Positions 1 to 8,712 of a DNA stretch of 64,000 nt are shown one piece after another. Numbering within the stretch: the stretch's first letter is position 1; the number at the start of each line of letters is the position of its first letter. The notes beneath the pieces were generated by a model that saw nothing but the letters and a program-made list of their open reading frames with translations, did no database searches and was not told the DNA's origin. The position numbers and the translations under genes were made by a program. Origin of the DNA: Streptomyces sp. NBC_00820 (GTDB lineage Bacteria; Actinomycetota; Actinomycetes; Streptomycetales; Streptomycetaceae); the NCBI RefSeq assembly GCF_036347055.1, contig NZ_CP108882.1:5002501-5066500 (forward strand), read 5' to 3'.

Positions 1-201
1 CACCTTTCCTCGCGCTGTGACGTGTTCTGGGTCGGGAACACCGGACCGCTGGTCCCCGACTACGTGGCTCTCGACCTGTGGAACGGCTGGTCCAAGCCGG
101 TGACCGACCCGCTCGGCTACGTCGGGGGGCTGCATCCCGGCGCGCGCTACGCGCTGGTCTCGAACGTCAACGGCTATGCCGTCATGAAGCGCCAGTCCTG
201 A
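1..201 (+). CDS. C-terminal end of an unidentified protein (5' truncated by window edge)
   Basis: An open frame runs from base 1 to a TGA at 199-201 and encodes 66 residues ending in MKRQS. The visible part has an aromatic-rich stretch (YVALDLWNGW) and no recognisable motif or membrane segment. Codon use is typical of the neighbours, so it is probably the real end of a gene that starts left of the window. I do not recognise the family. Confidence 0.6.
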   Translation, partial: HLSSRCDVFWVGNTGPLVPDYVALDLWNGWSKPVTDPLGYVGGLHPGARYALVSNVNGYAVMKRQS

Positions 202-364
202 AGTGCGCCGGTCCTGACGGCGGAACGGCCGAACGGCGGCGGGGCCGCGGGAAACGGGTGGACGGGCGGGACCGGGCGACGTATGTTGCTGCGTTCGCCG
301 CCGCGCACGTCCGGCTCAGGGGAGAGCCGGCGCGGCTTCATGTCTTCTCCGGGGGAACACCTTC

Positions 365-1192
365 ATGATCTGCGCCCGCTGTGACCACTACGCCGCCGTA
401 CCGGGGAGCGAGCTGTGCGCCCAGTGCGCGCCCGCGTCCGCCGGGGCCGCCGCCGTGCCCGCCCAGCCGTCCGGTACGCAGCCTCTCACCGCACCGCCTT
501 TCACCGCACCGCCGTTCGCCGCGGCGCCCGGTGCCTGGCTGCGCTCGCCGGTCGGGCTCGGCCAGGCCACCGCGGTCCTGCTCGGAGTGGTCGTCGCGGC
601 CGACCTGTTCGCCATCTGGGCCGACCTGACGCAGATCGACGTCACCGGGGATCTGGCCGACGGCGTCACCGGTGCCGCCGTACTCCGCCGGGCCGACCGC
701 GCCGACACCCTCTACAGCGCTTCCGGGGTCGCCCAGACGTGCGCCCTGATCGCGACCATGGTCATGTACCTGTGCTGGTTCTACCGGGTGCGGGTCAACG
801 CCGAGGTGTTCGACGCCTCCGCGCACTCCAAGACGCGCGGCTGGGCGATCGCCGGATGGTTCGTCCCGGTCGTGAACCTGTGGTTCCCGCGCCGGGTCAC
901 CCTCGACGTCTGGGACGCCAGCGCCCCCTCGGGCCGTCGTCCCGGACACGTCCTGGTCAACTCCTGGTGGACGCTGTGGCTCGTCTCCCTGCTCGCCGAC
1001 CGGGCGTCGGCCAGGCAGTACGCCAGTGCCCACGAAGCGGACGAACTGCGGGAGGCCGCACGCCAGATGATGTTCTCCGACATGGCGGACATCGCCGCCG
1101 CGCTGCTCGCCGTGCTCGTCGTCCTCAAGCTGACGCGCATGCAGCACGAGAAGGCCCTCGCCGGTTCCGCGCCCGACCCGGCCGCTGGCTGA
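365..1192 (+). CDS. DUF4328 domain membrane protein with N-terminal zinc-ribbon-like motif
   Basis: 275 residues. The N-terminus has two CxxC-type pairs (CARC near residue 3, CAQC near residue 18), then a Pro/Ala-rich linker. Three to four hydrophobic segments follow: about residues 65-85, 125-145, a WAIAGWFVPVVNLWFP segment near 160-175, and a C-terminal one near 240-258. The NLWFPRR segment and spacing match the DUF4328 family, actinobacterial membrane proteins of unknown function. A GGGGGA ribosome-binding site lies just upstream of the ATG. Function is unknown. The cysteine pairs suggest metal binding, which is inference only. Confidence 0.8.
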   Translation: MICARCDHYAAVPGSELCAQCAPASAGAAAVPAQPSGTQPLTAPPFTAPPFAAAPGAWLRSPVGLGQATAVLLGVVVAADLFAIWADLTQIDVTGDLADGVTGAAVLRRADRADTLYSASGVAQTCALIATMVMYLCWFYRVRVNAEVFDASAHSKTRGWAIAGWFVPVVNLWFPRRVTLDVWDASAPSGRRPGHVLVNSWWTLWLVSLLADRASARQYASAHEADELREAARQMMFSDMADIAAALLAVLVVLKLTRMQHEKALAGSAPDPAAG

Positions 1193-1283
1193 AAACCGGT
1201 TGCTGTGACACTCCCGGCCCGTCGCACGCAGTAAGGGGAAATGCGGGCTCCGTAAAGGCGGCGCCCAGGCGAGGGAGGTTTCC

Positions 1284-1841
1284 ATGAGTCTGGTGGAACT
1301 GATCGCACGGGCCGACGAACGCGGGCTGGCCGCAAGCGGCCTGGCTTGTTCGGATCGGTGTGTGCCCCTGCTCGTCGGCGACGAGGAGGTGCTGCGCCCG
1401 CTGTGGGCGCACCTCGCCGACGGCTCGGACTGGTCCGCGAGCCTGGAGAAGGCGCGCGGGGCCCTGGGCGGGGCGGACCCCGGCGAGGCCGAGGCGGTGC
1501 AGCTCACCCGCGGCATGCTGGACGAGGCCCCGGCCGAGCGCACCCCCGAGGCGCTGCGGGCCTGGGCCGACGCCTGTTCCGTCGCCTCCCTGCGCATCCA
1601 CCGCCTCCTCGACCCCGCCGTCGACGACACCACGCCGGCCGACGACGTCGAGGCCGAGCGGGCGGGCGGCCCGGAGAGCGCGTCCCCGCTGGTCGCCGCC
1701 GACCTGCGCCGCCAGATCCTGGTCCTGGAACTCCTGGCCGAACACGGCGGCCAGGGACTTCGCCGTGCGCTGGACGTGTCGGGGGAGGGCCGGCGGGTGC
1801 TGCGGGCGGTGGTGTCGCGCAGGGAGCGCGGGCGCGTCTGA
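1284..1841 (+). CDS. Conserved actinobacterial hypothetical protein
   Basis: 185 residues, acidic and Ala/Leu-rich, predicted soluble and mainly helical, with no catalytic motif I can name. The start is supported by a GAGGGAGG ribosome-binding site at about 1271-1278, six bases before the ATG. It lies 91 bases after the DUF4328 gene on the same strand, so co-transcription is possible. The C-terminus is basic (RRERGRV). Function is not recognised. Confidence 0.65.
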   Translation: MSLVELIARADERGLAASGLACSDRCVPLLVGDEEVLRPLWAHLADGSDWSASLEKARGALGGADPGEAEAVQLTRGMLDEAPAERTPEALRAWADACSVASLRIHRLLDPAVDDTTPADDVEAERAGGPESASPLVAADLRRQILVLELLAEHGGQGLRRALDVSGEGRRVLRAVVSRRERGRV

Positions 1842-2127
1842 GGAGCCGCGGGCGCGTCCGAGGGGCCTGGGTGCGTCCGAGGAGCCTCGGCTCCCGCCGC
1901 GCCACCCGGCCCGCCCCGCAGGTCCGACGACCGGGCGGTCCCGGGGTCCGGGGGCCCAGGGGGTCGAGGGTCCGGGCGGCGCCCATGTGCGGCCGGTGCC
2001 GTCCAAACCCGGTTTCCTGGGGGAGTCCTGTGACCGTCCTGCGGGGGCGGTGGGGCAGTCCTGCGCCGGTTGGTGAAACGGCCCGGAACCGTGTGACGGA
2101 TGGCCCGTCCGGCCCGCTTTTCCTTAT

Positions 2128-2526
2128 GTGACAGCGCAGTACGTGACAGCACAGACGGAGACCAGGGCGCCCGCCGCGGCGAAGCCCGTGCGGTGGGCCG
2201 CGGACGCGGTGGCGACCATGCGGGAGGGTGCGCGGATGCGGCTCGACTACTCGGCGCAGAGCCTGTGGCGGGTGGACCGGGTGATCGAGGAGATACGACG
2301 CGAGGGGCCACCGTACGAGGCGGTCGAACGCGCACTGCGCGGCTTCGGCGCCTACGCCGGCGAGGTGATCGTCCGCCAGTGCGGCGCCGAGTGGTGGACG
2401 ACCGGCGGTGACCACTGGATCCGCACCCCCGACGGCCGCCTGTGGGACCCCCTCGACGAGGCCCGGCGCTGCTACGGCGGCCACGGCTCGCTGCGCCTGC
2501 TGTGCCGGGACGCCGCCGACGGATGA
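2128..2526 (+). CDS. Small conserved hypothetical protein
   Basis: 132 residues from a GTG at 2128; a second in-frame GTG at 2143 is also possible. The body is rich in Arg, Trp and Tyr (YSAQSLWRVDRVIEEIR, GAEWWTTGGDHWIRTPDGRLWDP) and looks like a compact globular domain. It resembles small Streptomyces proteins of unknown role that contain a WDP segment. No membrane segment or signal peptide is visible. The preceding 286 bases hold only degenerate GC-rich repeats around GCGTCCGAGG. Confidence 0.65.
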   Translation: MTAQYVTAQTETRAPAAAKPVRWAADAVATMREGARMRLDYSAQSLWRVDRVIEEIRREGPPYEAVERALRGFGAYAGEVIVRQCGAEWWTTGGDHWIRTPDGRLWDPLDEARRCYGGHGSLRLLCRDAADG

Positions 2527-2944
2527 AGGGCGGCGGGGGTCCTCGCACACGGGGCGGACCGCGGCGGATCCGAGGCCTCAAGTCGCCGTGTCGGGGCGGT
2601 GGTTCCGGTCGTGCGCGGCCGCACCGCGCCGAGGCGCGCGAGAGGGATTGCGTCGAAGACGCCGTAACCAGCAGTGGAAGAAGGTGACTTGAACGCGCGC
2701 CGGTCGCGTCGGCGGGCTGCTGTGGCAACGGCCGGGGCCGCCACCCCCCACAGGAGAGGCCCCGGCCGTTGCACGGCACGAGCCGCGCGGCGGCCCGTAC
2801 TTCCTACAGCGCCGTGCGTGAGCTTTCTGTCACACCCGGCGTGTCACGAGTTAGTTGCATCTTTTACAGACGTGGACGAGCAGCGGTTTCACGCCGTAAC
2901 GTGCCTTTCGCGCCGACCGAAGACAGGTGCAATAAGGGAGTGCG
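2527..2944. other. Intergenic region upstream of the ECF sigma gene
   Basis: No convincing gene is present in these 418 bases. The stretch holds a strong inverted repeat at 2725-2772. It also has an A/T-richer segment at about 2820-2940 with two TGTCAC direct repeats (about 2828-2833 and 2842-2847), the probable promoter region of the sigma-factor gene that begins at 2945. Confidence 0.5.
2725..2772 (+). terminator. Perfect 15-bp inverted repeat
   Basis: Arms at 2725-2739 and 2758-2772 (GCAACGGCCGGGGCC and its complement) flank an 18-base loop. There is no U-tract, as is usual for Streptomyces terminators. It lies between a hypothetical gene and the next transcription unit. Confidence 0.6.
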
Positions 2945-3607
2945 GTGCTGGGGGACGACGCGGAGCTGACTGCCGCGGTGCGTGCGGCACAGGACGGGGA
3001 CGAGACCGCGTTCCGTACGGTGTACCGCGCGGTGCATCCGCGGCTGCTCGGTTACGTGCGCACGCTGGTCGGTGATCCGGACGCGGAGGACGTCGCGTCC
3101 GAGGCTTGGCTGCAGATCGCGCGGGACCTCGACCGGTTCAGCGGTGACGCCGACCGCTTCCGGGGCTGGGCCGCGCGGATCGCCCGCAACCGCGCCCTGG
3201 ACCACATACGCATGCGGGGCCGTCGCCCCGTGACGGTCGGTGACGAGACCGAACTGACCGGCCGCGCCGCCGAGTCCGACACCGCCGGCGAGGCCATCGA
3301 GGCCCTGAGTACCGGCACCACCCTGTCGCTCATCGCGCGGCTCCCGCAGGACCAGGCCGAGGCGGTCGTGCTGCGCGTGGTGGTCGGCCTGGACGCCAAG
3401 TCCGCCGCGGAGACGCTCGGTAAGCGCGCGGGCGCCGTACGGACGGCCGCGCACCGCGGTCTGAAGCGGCTCGCGGAGCTGCTCGGCGACGATCCGGAAT
3501 CAGCGGGCGCGCTCGAGGCGCTCCCGCCCCAGCGAGAGCCGCGCGGCGGCGCCGTGAGGTCTGCCGGTGTGACGCATACGCGGGCGCGGACGCAGAAGGA
3601 CATGTGA
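2945..3607 (+). CDS. ECF-subfamily RNA polymerase sigma factor
   Basis: 220 residues from a GTG preceded by AAGGGAG. Region 2 is clear at about residues 25-90 (YVRTLVGDPDAEDVASEAWL, then RFRGWAARIARNRALDHIR). Region 4 lies at about 135-185 (LPQDQAEAVVLRVVVGLDAKSAAETLGKRAGAVRTAAHRGL), with a helix-turn-helix pattern. It would direct core RNA polymerase to a stress or envelope regulon. The stop overlaps the start of the next gene by four bases (GTGA), so the downstream membrane protein is translationally coupled and is the likely anti-sigma or effector partner. The target regulon cannot be read from the sequence. Confidence 0.9.
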   Translation: MLGDDAELTAAVRAAQDGDETAFRTVYRAVHPRLLGYVRTLVGDPDAEDVASEAWLQIARDLDRFSGDADRFRGWAARIARNRALDHIRMRGRRPVTVGDETELTGRAAESDTAGEAIEALSTGTTLSLIARLPQDQAEAVVLRVVVGLDAKSAAETLGKRAGAVRTAAHRGLKRLAELLGDDPESAGALEALPPQREPRGGAVRSAGVTHTRARTQKDM

Positions 3608-4722
3608 TGGCCGACGAGCACGACAAGTGGCTGAACCCTGAGACGGCGGAACGCCTGTTGAGCGGTGAGTCGCTGGAAGCCGTCGACGTCACCGCCCGTG
3701 ACCGGGCGGACCGGCTCGCCGAGGCACTCGGCGCGCTCTCCGCGGAGGCGGCACCCGCGACCGGTGAACTCCCCGGTGAGGAAGCCGCGTTGGCCGCGTT
3801 CCGCAAGATCCGCGAGGCGGCCGCCGCCGAACGTACGGCCGCCGCCCTCGGCGAGGGGACCTCGCACGGGCACCCTGGCCTGTCCGCCCCCGGCCTCGAC
3901 GCCGGACTGGTGCGGATCGCTCCCCCCGCCCACGAGCGGGCCCGCATCCGCGGCGGACTCCGTGCCGCCGCGTCCTCGTGCAGGCTCCGCTGGGGCCGTC
4001 CCGTCCGGCTCGTGCTCGCCGCGGCCGTGGCCGCGGGCACGGTGGGCGGGGTCGCCATGGCCGCCGGCGGCGTGCTGCCCTCGCCGTTCCGCCACCAGCG
4101 GCCCGGACCCGGTGCCTCCGTCTCCGCCACCGCGACCCCGGGACAGCCGCTCACCACGCCGTCCCCCCGGTCCTCCCGGGCCGGCGGCTCCGCCACGGGT
4201 ATGCCCGACGCGGGCCCGAGCGGGTCCACCGGCGCAGGCTCCGCCGCCGGGGAGCAGGACACGGAGGCCGGGGGAGCGCCCGGCTCCGGTGCCTCCCCGC
4301 AGTCGTCCCACATGTGGTGGAAGGCGGCCGTCGCGACCTGCCGCGACCTCCGGGACGGCAAGGAACCGGCCGCCCGCCGCAAGCGGGTCCTGGAGGACCT
4401 GGCAGGCGGCTCGGCGCGTGTGAAGGCGTACTGCGGGACCGTTCTGACGACCGGTGCGGGCGGCGCCCGCGGCGGCGAGGACAGGGGCGACGGCAAGGCC
4501 GGCGACGGCGACGGCAGGGGGAGCGGCCGCGGCGACGGCGAGGACAAGGGCGGTGACGACGACGGGCACCGGGACCACCGGCAGCGCCGCCACCACGGCC
4601 ACCGCCGGACCGGGATCGCCACTCCCGTCCCCACGGCCTTCGCGCCCACGCGGCCGGGCCCGGTGCTGAACACCCCGGCCCCCGCCTCGCCCTTGCCGAG
4701 CCCCTCGTACCGCGCCCTGTGA
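3604..4722 (+). CDS. Single-pass membrane protein, candidate anti-sigma partner
   Basis: 372 residues from GTG 3604, or 371 from ATG 3607; it overlaps the ECF sigma stop. A cytoplasmic helical, acidic N-terminal domain (about 1-130) precedes one membrane segment (about 134-156, Ala/Val/Gly-rich). The outer part is low-complexity: Pro/Ser/Thr, then Gly/Asp/Lys repeats, then a His/Arg-rich block near residues 318-335, then a Pro-rich tail. An external segment with an SHMWWKA motif and two cysteines may be a small folded domain. No zinc anti-sigma HxxxCxxC signature is visible, so an anti-sigma role rests on gene coupling and topology. Confidence 0.75.
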   Translation: MMADEHDKWLNPETAERLLSGESLEAVDVTARDRADRLAEALGALSAEAAPATGELPGEEAALAAFRKIREAAAAERTAAALGEGTSHGHPGLSAPGLDAGLVRIAPPAHERARIRGGLRAAASSCRLRWGRPVRLVLAAAVAAGTVGGVAMAAGGVLPSPFRHQRPGPGASVSATATPGQPLTTPSPRSSRAGGSATGMPDAGPSGSTGAGSAAGEQDTEAGGAPGSGASPQSSHMWWKAAVATCRDLRDGKEPAARRKRVLEDLAGGSARVKAYCGTVLTTGAGGARGGEDRGDGKAGDGDGRGSGRGDGEDKGGDDDGHRDHRQRRHHGHRRTGIATPVPTAFAPTRPGPVLNTPAPASPLPSPSYRAL

Positions 4723-5051
4723 GGAGCACGCGACAGTGCCGGTCGGCGCCGGCCGGCACCGGGCGGCGCACCGCGCCCTGAACCTTTGCGCACGCCCCTG
4801 ACCTGCTGTTTTGCCGGGTGCAAAAGTTTTTTCACAGTAGGTGTGACGTTTCTGGAGCCTGTGACGCAGTACTGGGTGAGCCGACTGGTCATCGGCCGTC
4901 GCACTGAGCCGGGGTTCCCCCCGTACCTACGGCTCGTGCACCTGGCGCGGGCGGGACACGTTCCCCCGGTCCCGCCCGCGCCCCGCAATCCCCGGCGCTC
5001 GCCGCACCACGGCAACGGCTCGCCGCCGCACCTCCGCACCTCCGCACCGTC
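4723..5051. other. Convergent intergenic region
   Basis: These 329 bases lie between the ends of two converging genes and contain no supported coding sequence. A hairpin with a T-run sits at 4809-4832. The rest is GC-rich with short CTCCGCAC repeats near 5035. Confidence 0.5.
4809..4832 (+). terminator. Intrinsic terminator (hairpin plus T-run)
   Basis: TTTTGC at 4809-4814 pairs with GCAAAA at 4820-4825 around a CGGGT loop and is followed by six T residues at 4827-4832. This is an unusually canonical layout for Streptomyces. It would end transcription from the sigma/partner operon. Confidence 0.6.
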
Positions 5052-5948
5052 TCACCAGTACACGACGACCTTGTCGCCGGTCCGCACCCGCGCGAACAGC
5101 GCCGAGACCGCCGCCTCGTCCCGCACGTTGACGCAGCCGTGCGAACCGCCCGCGTATCCGCGCGCCGCGAAGTCGTAGGAGTAGTGCACCGCCTGGCCGC
5201 CGCTGAAGAACATCGCGTACGGCATGGGGGAGTGGTAGAGCGTCGACACATGGTGCCGTGACTTCCAGTAGATCTGGAACACACCCTCGCGGGTCGGGGT
5301 GTACTGCGTGCCGAAGCGGACGGACATCGTCGACACGGTCCGCCCGTCGACCATCCAGCGCAGGGTCCGGCTGGTCTTGCTGATGCACAGCACGCGGCCG
5401 GTCAGGCAGCGGGGATCGGGCGCGGCGGCCGGCTGGCCTCCCATCAGGTACAGCTCCCACTGACCCGGCCGGTGGGTCATCGCCAGCAGCCGCTGCCAGG
5501 TGGCCGAGTCCGTCTCACCCGTACGGGGCAGCCCGCGCTTGCCCTGGAAACCCTCGACGGCCCGCTGGGTCAGATCGTCGTACGACCCCGTCGGCCCGTC
5601 GAACAGCCAGTCGAGCTGGCGGAGGCGGGCCTGCAGCTCGCGTACGCCGGTGCCGCTGTCCCCGCGTGACCACAGCACACGGGGCGCCGGCGCGGAGGCC
5701 TGGCCGTCGGCGGCCGTGTCCGGGCCACCGGCCCGCGGGGCCCGGTCCGTCCGGGTGGGACCGGGGTCCGCGCCCCGCGTCGCGCCGGCACCGGCGCTCT
5801 GGCCGGGCGAGCCGGAGGGCAGCTGGATGTGGACGGGGGAACGGTGCTTGCCGTCGTCGGCGTCCGGCGGCTGCACGGTGCAGCCGCCGATCGCGGCGAG
5901 GGCGGCGACCGAGGCGAGTACGGCGGCGGGTCTGGCCGGGATCCTCAT
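5052..5948 (-). CDS. L,D-transpeptidase lipoprotein with peptidoglycan-binding domain
   Basis: 298 residues when started at the ATG at 5948, which gives a proper lipoprotein signal peptide ending in AAIGGC; a longer frame upstream lacks one. A Ser/Gly/Arg-rich linker is followed by a PG_binding_1 domain (GTGVRELQARLRQLDWLFDG) and a C-terminal YkuD domain. The catalytic HxxxxxxxSHGCVNV-type motif is present with its cysteine near residue 272. It should form or attach 3-3 peptidoglycan cross-links outside the membrane. It is transcribed divergently from the mutase gene, with about 80 bases between the starts. Confidence 0.9.
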   Translation of the reverse strand: MRIPARPAAVLASVAALAAIGGCTVQPPDADDGKHRSPVHIQLPSGSPGQSAGAGATRGADPGPTRTDRAPRAGGPDTAADGQASAPAPRVLWSRGDSGTGVRELQARLRQLDWLFDGPTGSYDDLTQRAVEGFQGKRGLPRTGETDSATWQRLLAMTHRPGQWELYLMGGQPAAAPDPRCLTGRVLCISKTSRTLRWMVDGRTVSTMSVRFGTQYTPTREGVFQIYWKSRHHVSTLYHSPMPYAMFFSGGQAVHYSYDFAARGYAGGSHGCVNVRDEAAVSALFARVRTGDKVVVYW

Positions 5949-6028
5949 GCCGGGGATGTTTCCCCGCGTGACCGCCGTCGAACTACGGGGCATGGTGAGG
6001 GTGAGTGAACGTTCCCGCGGAGGCATTC

Positions 6029-7633
6029 ATGGCGCGTGAGGCAGAGACACCCATGCCGCGTGAGTCGGAGTCGGGCCTGCCCGTCGAGCCGGTCTACGGC
6101 CCGGCGGACCTGACCGGCTGGGACCCGGACAGGAAGCTGGGCGAACCGGGCGCGTACCCGTTCACCCGCGGGGTCTACCCGACCATGTACACCGGCCGCC
6201 CCTGGACCATGCGCCAGTACGCCGGTTTCGGTACGGCCGCCGAGTCCAACGCCCGCTACCGGCAGCTGATCGCGCACGGCACCACCGGTCTGTCCGTCGC
6301 CTTCGACCTGCCCACCCAGATGGGCCACGACTCCGACGCGCCCCTCGCGCACGGCGAGGTCGGCAAGGTGGGCGTGGCGATCGACTCGATCGAGGACATG
6401 AGGGTGCTGTTCGACGGCATCCCGCTGGACCGGGTCTCCACGTCGATGACGATCAACGCCCCGGCCGCGCTGCTGCTCCTGCTGTACCAACTGGTCGCGG
6501 AGGAGCAGGGGGTGCTGGCCGACCGGCTCACCGGCACCATCCAGAACGACGTCCTGAAGGAGTACATCGCGCGGGGCACGTACATCTTCCCGCCGGGCCC
6601 CTCGCTGCGCCTGACCGCCGACATCTTCAAGTACTGCACGGCCGAGATCCCGAAGTGGAACACGATCTCGATCTCCGGCTACCACATGGCCGAGGCCGGC
6701 GCCTCGCCCGCGCAGGAGATCGCCTTCACGCTCGCCGACGGCATCGAGTACGTCCGTACGGCGGTCGCGGCGGGCATGGACGTCGACGACTTCGCCCCCC
6801 GGCTGTCCTTCTTCTTCGTGGCCCGTACGACGCTGCTGGAGGAGGTCGCCAAGTTCCGCGCGGCGCGCAGGATCTGGGCGCGGGTGATGCGGGAGGAGTT
6901 CGGGGCGCGGAACCCGAAGTCCTGGATGCTGCGCTTCCACACCCAGACGGCGGGCGTCCAGCTGACCGCGCAGCAGCCGGAGGTGAACCTCGTCCGGGTC
7001 GCCGTACAGGCCCTCGCGGCGGTCCTCGGGGGTACCCAGTCCCTGCACACCAACTCCTTCGACGAGGCGATCGCCCTGCCGACGGACAAGAGCGCCCGGC
7101 TGGCGCTGCGCACCCAGCAGGTGCTCGCGTACGAGACGGACGTGACCGCGACGGTCGACCCCTTCGCGGGCTCCTACGCGATCGAGAGGCTGACCGACGA
7201 GGTCGAGGAGGCGGCGCTGGATCTGATGCGGAGGGTGGAGGACATGGGCGGGGCGGAGGCGGCGATCGGGCAGGGCTTCCAGAAGGCCGAGATCGAACGC
7301 AACGCGTATCGCATCGCGCGGGAGACCGACGCGGGGGAGCGGGTGGTGGTGGGCGTCAACCGCTTCCGGATCGACGCGGAGGAACCGTACGAGCCGCTGC
7401 GCGTCGACCCCGCGATCGAGGCCCGGCAGGCGGAGCGGCTGGCCGCGCTGCGGGCCGGCCGGGACCGGGGGGCGGTGGCCTCGGCCCTGGCCGCGCTGAA
7501 GAAGGCGGCCGCGGGGGAGGACAACGTGCTGTACCCGATGAAGGAGGCGCTGCGGGCACGGGCGACGGTGGGCGAGGTGTGCGGGGCGCTGCGGGAGGTG
7601 TGGGGGAGCCACGTACCGTCGGACGCGTTCTGA
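6029..7633 (+). CDS. Methylmalonyl-CoA mutase family protein, large (catalytic) subunit without B12 domain
   Basis: 534 residues from the ATG at 6029, which follows GGAGG at 6018-6022; an in-frame GTG at 6005 would add eight residues. The whole chain is the acyl-CoA-binding TIM barrel, and the C-terminal cobalamin domain with DxHxxG is absent, as in IcmA-type large subunits. Residues matching Tyr89, Arg207 and His244 of P. shermanii methylmalonyl-CoA mutase are all present ([20 protein letters not shown]; spacing 118 and 37 identical). This favours a carboxylated substrate such as methylmalonyl-CoA over isobutyryl-CoA, which normally has Phe and Gln there. A separate B12-binding small subunit would be needed and is not in the window. 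Confidence 0.9.
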   Translation: MAREAETPMPRESESGLPVEPVYGPADLTGWDPDRKLGEPGAYPFTRGVYPTMYTGRPWTMRQYAGFGTAAESNARYRQLIAHGTTGLSVAFDLPTQMGHDSDAPLAHGEVGKVGVAIDSIEDMRVLFDGIPLDRVSTSMTINAPAALLLLLYQLVAEEQGVLADRLTGTIQNDVLKEYIARGTYIFPPGPSLRLTADIFKYCTAEIPKWNTISISGYHMAEAGASPAQEIAFTLADGIEYVRTAVAAGMDVDDFAPRLSFFFVARTTLLEEVAKFRAARRIWARVMREEFGARNPKSWMLRFHTQTAGVQLTAQQPEVNLVRVAVQALAAVLGGTQSLHTNSFDEAIALPTDKSARLALRTQQVLAYETDVTATVDPFAGSYAIERLTDEVEEAALDLMRRVEDMGGAEAAIGQGFQKAEIERNAYRIARETDAGERVVVGVNRFRIDAEEPYEPLRVDPAIEARQAERLAALRAGRDRGAVASALAALKKAAAGEDNVLYPMKEALRARATVGEVCGALREVWGSHVPSDAF

Positions 7634-7679
7634 ACCGCCGGACCGCTTCGCGTCATACCTCCGTGCGACACTCGATTTC

Positions 7680-8327
7680 ATGTTCGGTGTCATCGATCTC
7701 CCCACCTACCTGGCAGGACTTGTGCTCATCGTCCTGCTGCCCGGCCCCAACTCCCTGTACGTCCTCTCCGTCGCCGCCCGCCGTGGCGTGCGGGCCGGGT
7801 ACACCGCCGCCGCGGGGGTGTGGTGCGGGGACACCGTGCTGATGACGTTGTCCGCCGCCGGGGTGGCCTCCCTGCTCCAGGCGAACGCCGTGCTGTTCGG
7901 GATCGTGAAGTACGCGGGGGCCGGGTATCTGACCTGGCTGGCGATCGGGATGCTGCGGTCCGCCCGGCAGATGTGGCGGACGCGGCGGGAGCAGACCGTG
8001 GAGGACACTTCGCCGGCCGCCGCCGCGGCCGGGGAGCGGCCCTTCCGGAAGGCTCTCGTCGTCAGCCTCTTCAACCCCAAGGCGATCCTGTTCTTCGTCG
8101 CCTTCTTCGTGCAGTTCGTGTCAGAATCCAACCCGGTCATGGGGTTCGTGACTCTAGGCGTACTCGCCCAGGTGGCAAGCGTGTTGTACCTGTCTGCGCT
8201 CATCTTCGGTGGGTCTCGTCTAGCTGCTGCGTTCCGTCGCCGGAGGACGCTCAGCGCAGGGGCCACCTCGGCCGCCGGGGTGCTCTTCCTGGGGTTCGCC
8301 GTCAAGCTGTCTCTGGCAAGCGTATAG
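7680..8327 (+). CDS. leuE: LysE/LeuE-family amino-acid exporter
   Basis: 215 residues with about six membrane helices. The N-terminal signature LVLIVLLPGPNSLYVLSVAARRGVRAGY and the central FNPKAILFFVAFFVQF segment identify the LysE/RhtB superfamily, closest to leucine-efflux LeuE. From about base 8117 the codon use changes: CTA, TCA and TCT codons and lower GC appear, although the protein family continues to its normal end. That pattern suggests the 3' end was supplied by an integrated element that restored the frame. The gene ends 9 bases before the next small phage-like gene. Confidence 0.85.
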   Translation: MFGVIDLPTYLAGLVLIVLLPGPNSLYVLSVAARRGVRAGYTAAAGVWCGDTVLMTLSAAGVASLLQANAVLFGIVKYAGAGYLTWLAIGMLRSARQMWRTRREQTVEDTSPAAAAAGERPFRKALVVSLFNPKAILFFVAFFVQFVSESNPVMGFVTLGVLAQVASVLYLSALIFGGSRLAAAFRRRRTLSAGATSAAGVLFLGFAVKLSLASV

Positions 8328-8336
8328 AGGGTTGCC

Positions 8337-8552
8337 ATGTCTCACCTTGACGATGCTGCGGCCCTGTTCGCCCGCATGAGCCTCCAGGAGCAGCAGGAGG
8401 CACTAGGAGCCCTGGGCCTGCCCGAGAGGCTCCCGAAGGAGTCCGAGGAGCCCCCCAAGGTCACCCCGTTCTCTGCCCTTGCCAGCACACCCAGCAGGCG
8501 GAAGCGGCAGCCAATCACCGTGAAGGCCGTGAGTAGCCCTGAGGCGTCCTGA
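8337..8552 (+). CDS. Small hypothetical protein of mobile-element type
   Basis: 71 residues, starting at an ATG nine bases after the leuE stop with AGAGGG upstream. The N-terminal half is acidic and helical (LDDAAALFARMSLQEQQEALGAL). The tail is basic and Pro/Ser-rich (SRRKRQPITVKAV). Codon use is less GC-biased than in the flanking chromosomal genes. Position and composition suggest a gene carried by the integrated element. No family is recognised. Confidence 0.55.
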   Translation: MSHLDDAAALFARMSLQEQQEALGALGLPERLPKESEEPPKVTPFSALASTPSRRKRQPITVKAVSSPEAS

Positions 8553-8592
8553 GGTCCTCAGGGACCTTGTCGACCCTCTAGGGCCGCCCTAG
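8552..8592 (+). terminator. Two adjacent perfect hairpins
   Basis: AGGTCC (8552-8557) pairs with GGACCT (8562-8567) over a TCAG loop. CTAGGG (8578-8583) pairs with CCCTAG (8587-8592) over CCG. They directly follow the stop of the small gene at 8552, so they probably terminate it. They could also be remains of an element end. Confidence 0.45.
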
Positions 8593-8605
8593 CCTCGGGC
8601 TTTCA

Positions 8606-8712
8606 CGAGCGGGCTTGTGCGGGTCTTGATCAGATAGGTGGAGAGTGCTGCTGAGCTGCAACGATGGGACTTGCCAGGGGTTCTGCCCGCTGCAAGGAAA
8701 GAAGCACTCTCC
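8606..8712 (+). repeat. 107-bp IS1380-type leader, copy 1
   Basis: This sequence recurs at 9169-9275 with the same length and many identities (shared 5' block CGAGCGGGCTTGT, shared core TGCAACGATGGGACT, shared 3' block GAAAGAAGCACTCTCC). In this copy GGAGAGTGCT (8640-8649) is perfectly complementary to AGCACTCTCC (8703-8712). It is followed in frame by a short stretch encoding NERIGPYPPVRA, the usual start of IS1380-family transposases in Streptomyces. This is therefore the left end of a truncated IS1380 element. Confidence 0.65.

Noticed and set aside
338..2779. Very long minus-strand open frame (813 codons) across the first genes
   Set aside because: It is Arg/Pro/Gly-rich with no domain, runs antisense to well-supported plus-strand genes with ribosome-binding sites, and is explained by the GC bias of Streptomyces codon positions.
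2828..2847. Possible AfsQ1 box upstream of the first ECF sigma gene
   Set aside because: The two TGTCAC repeats are spaced by 8 rather than 5-6 bases, so the pattern does not fit GTnAC-n6-GTnAC.
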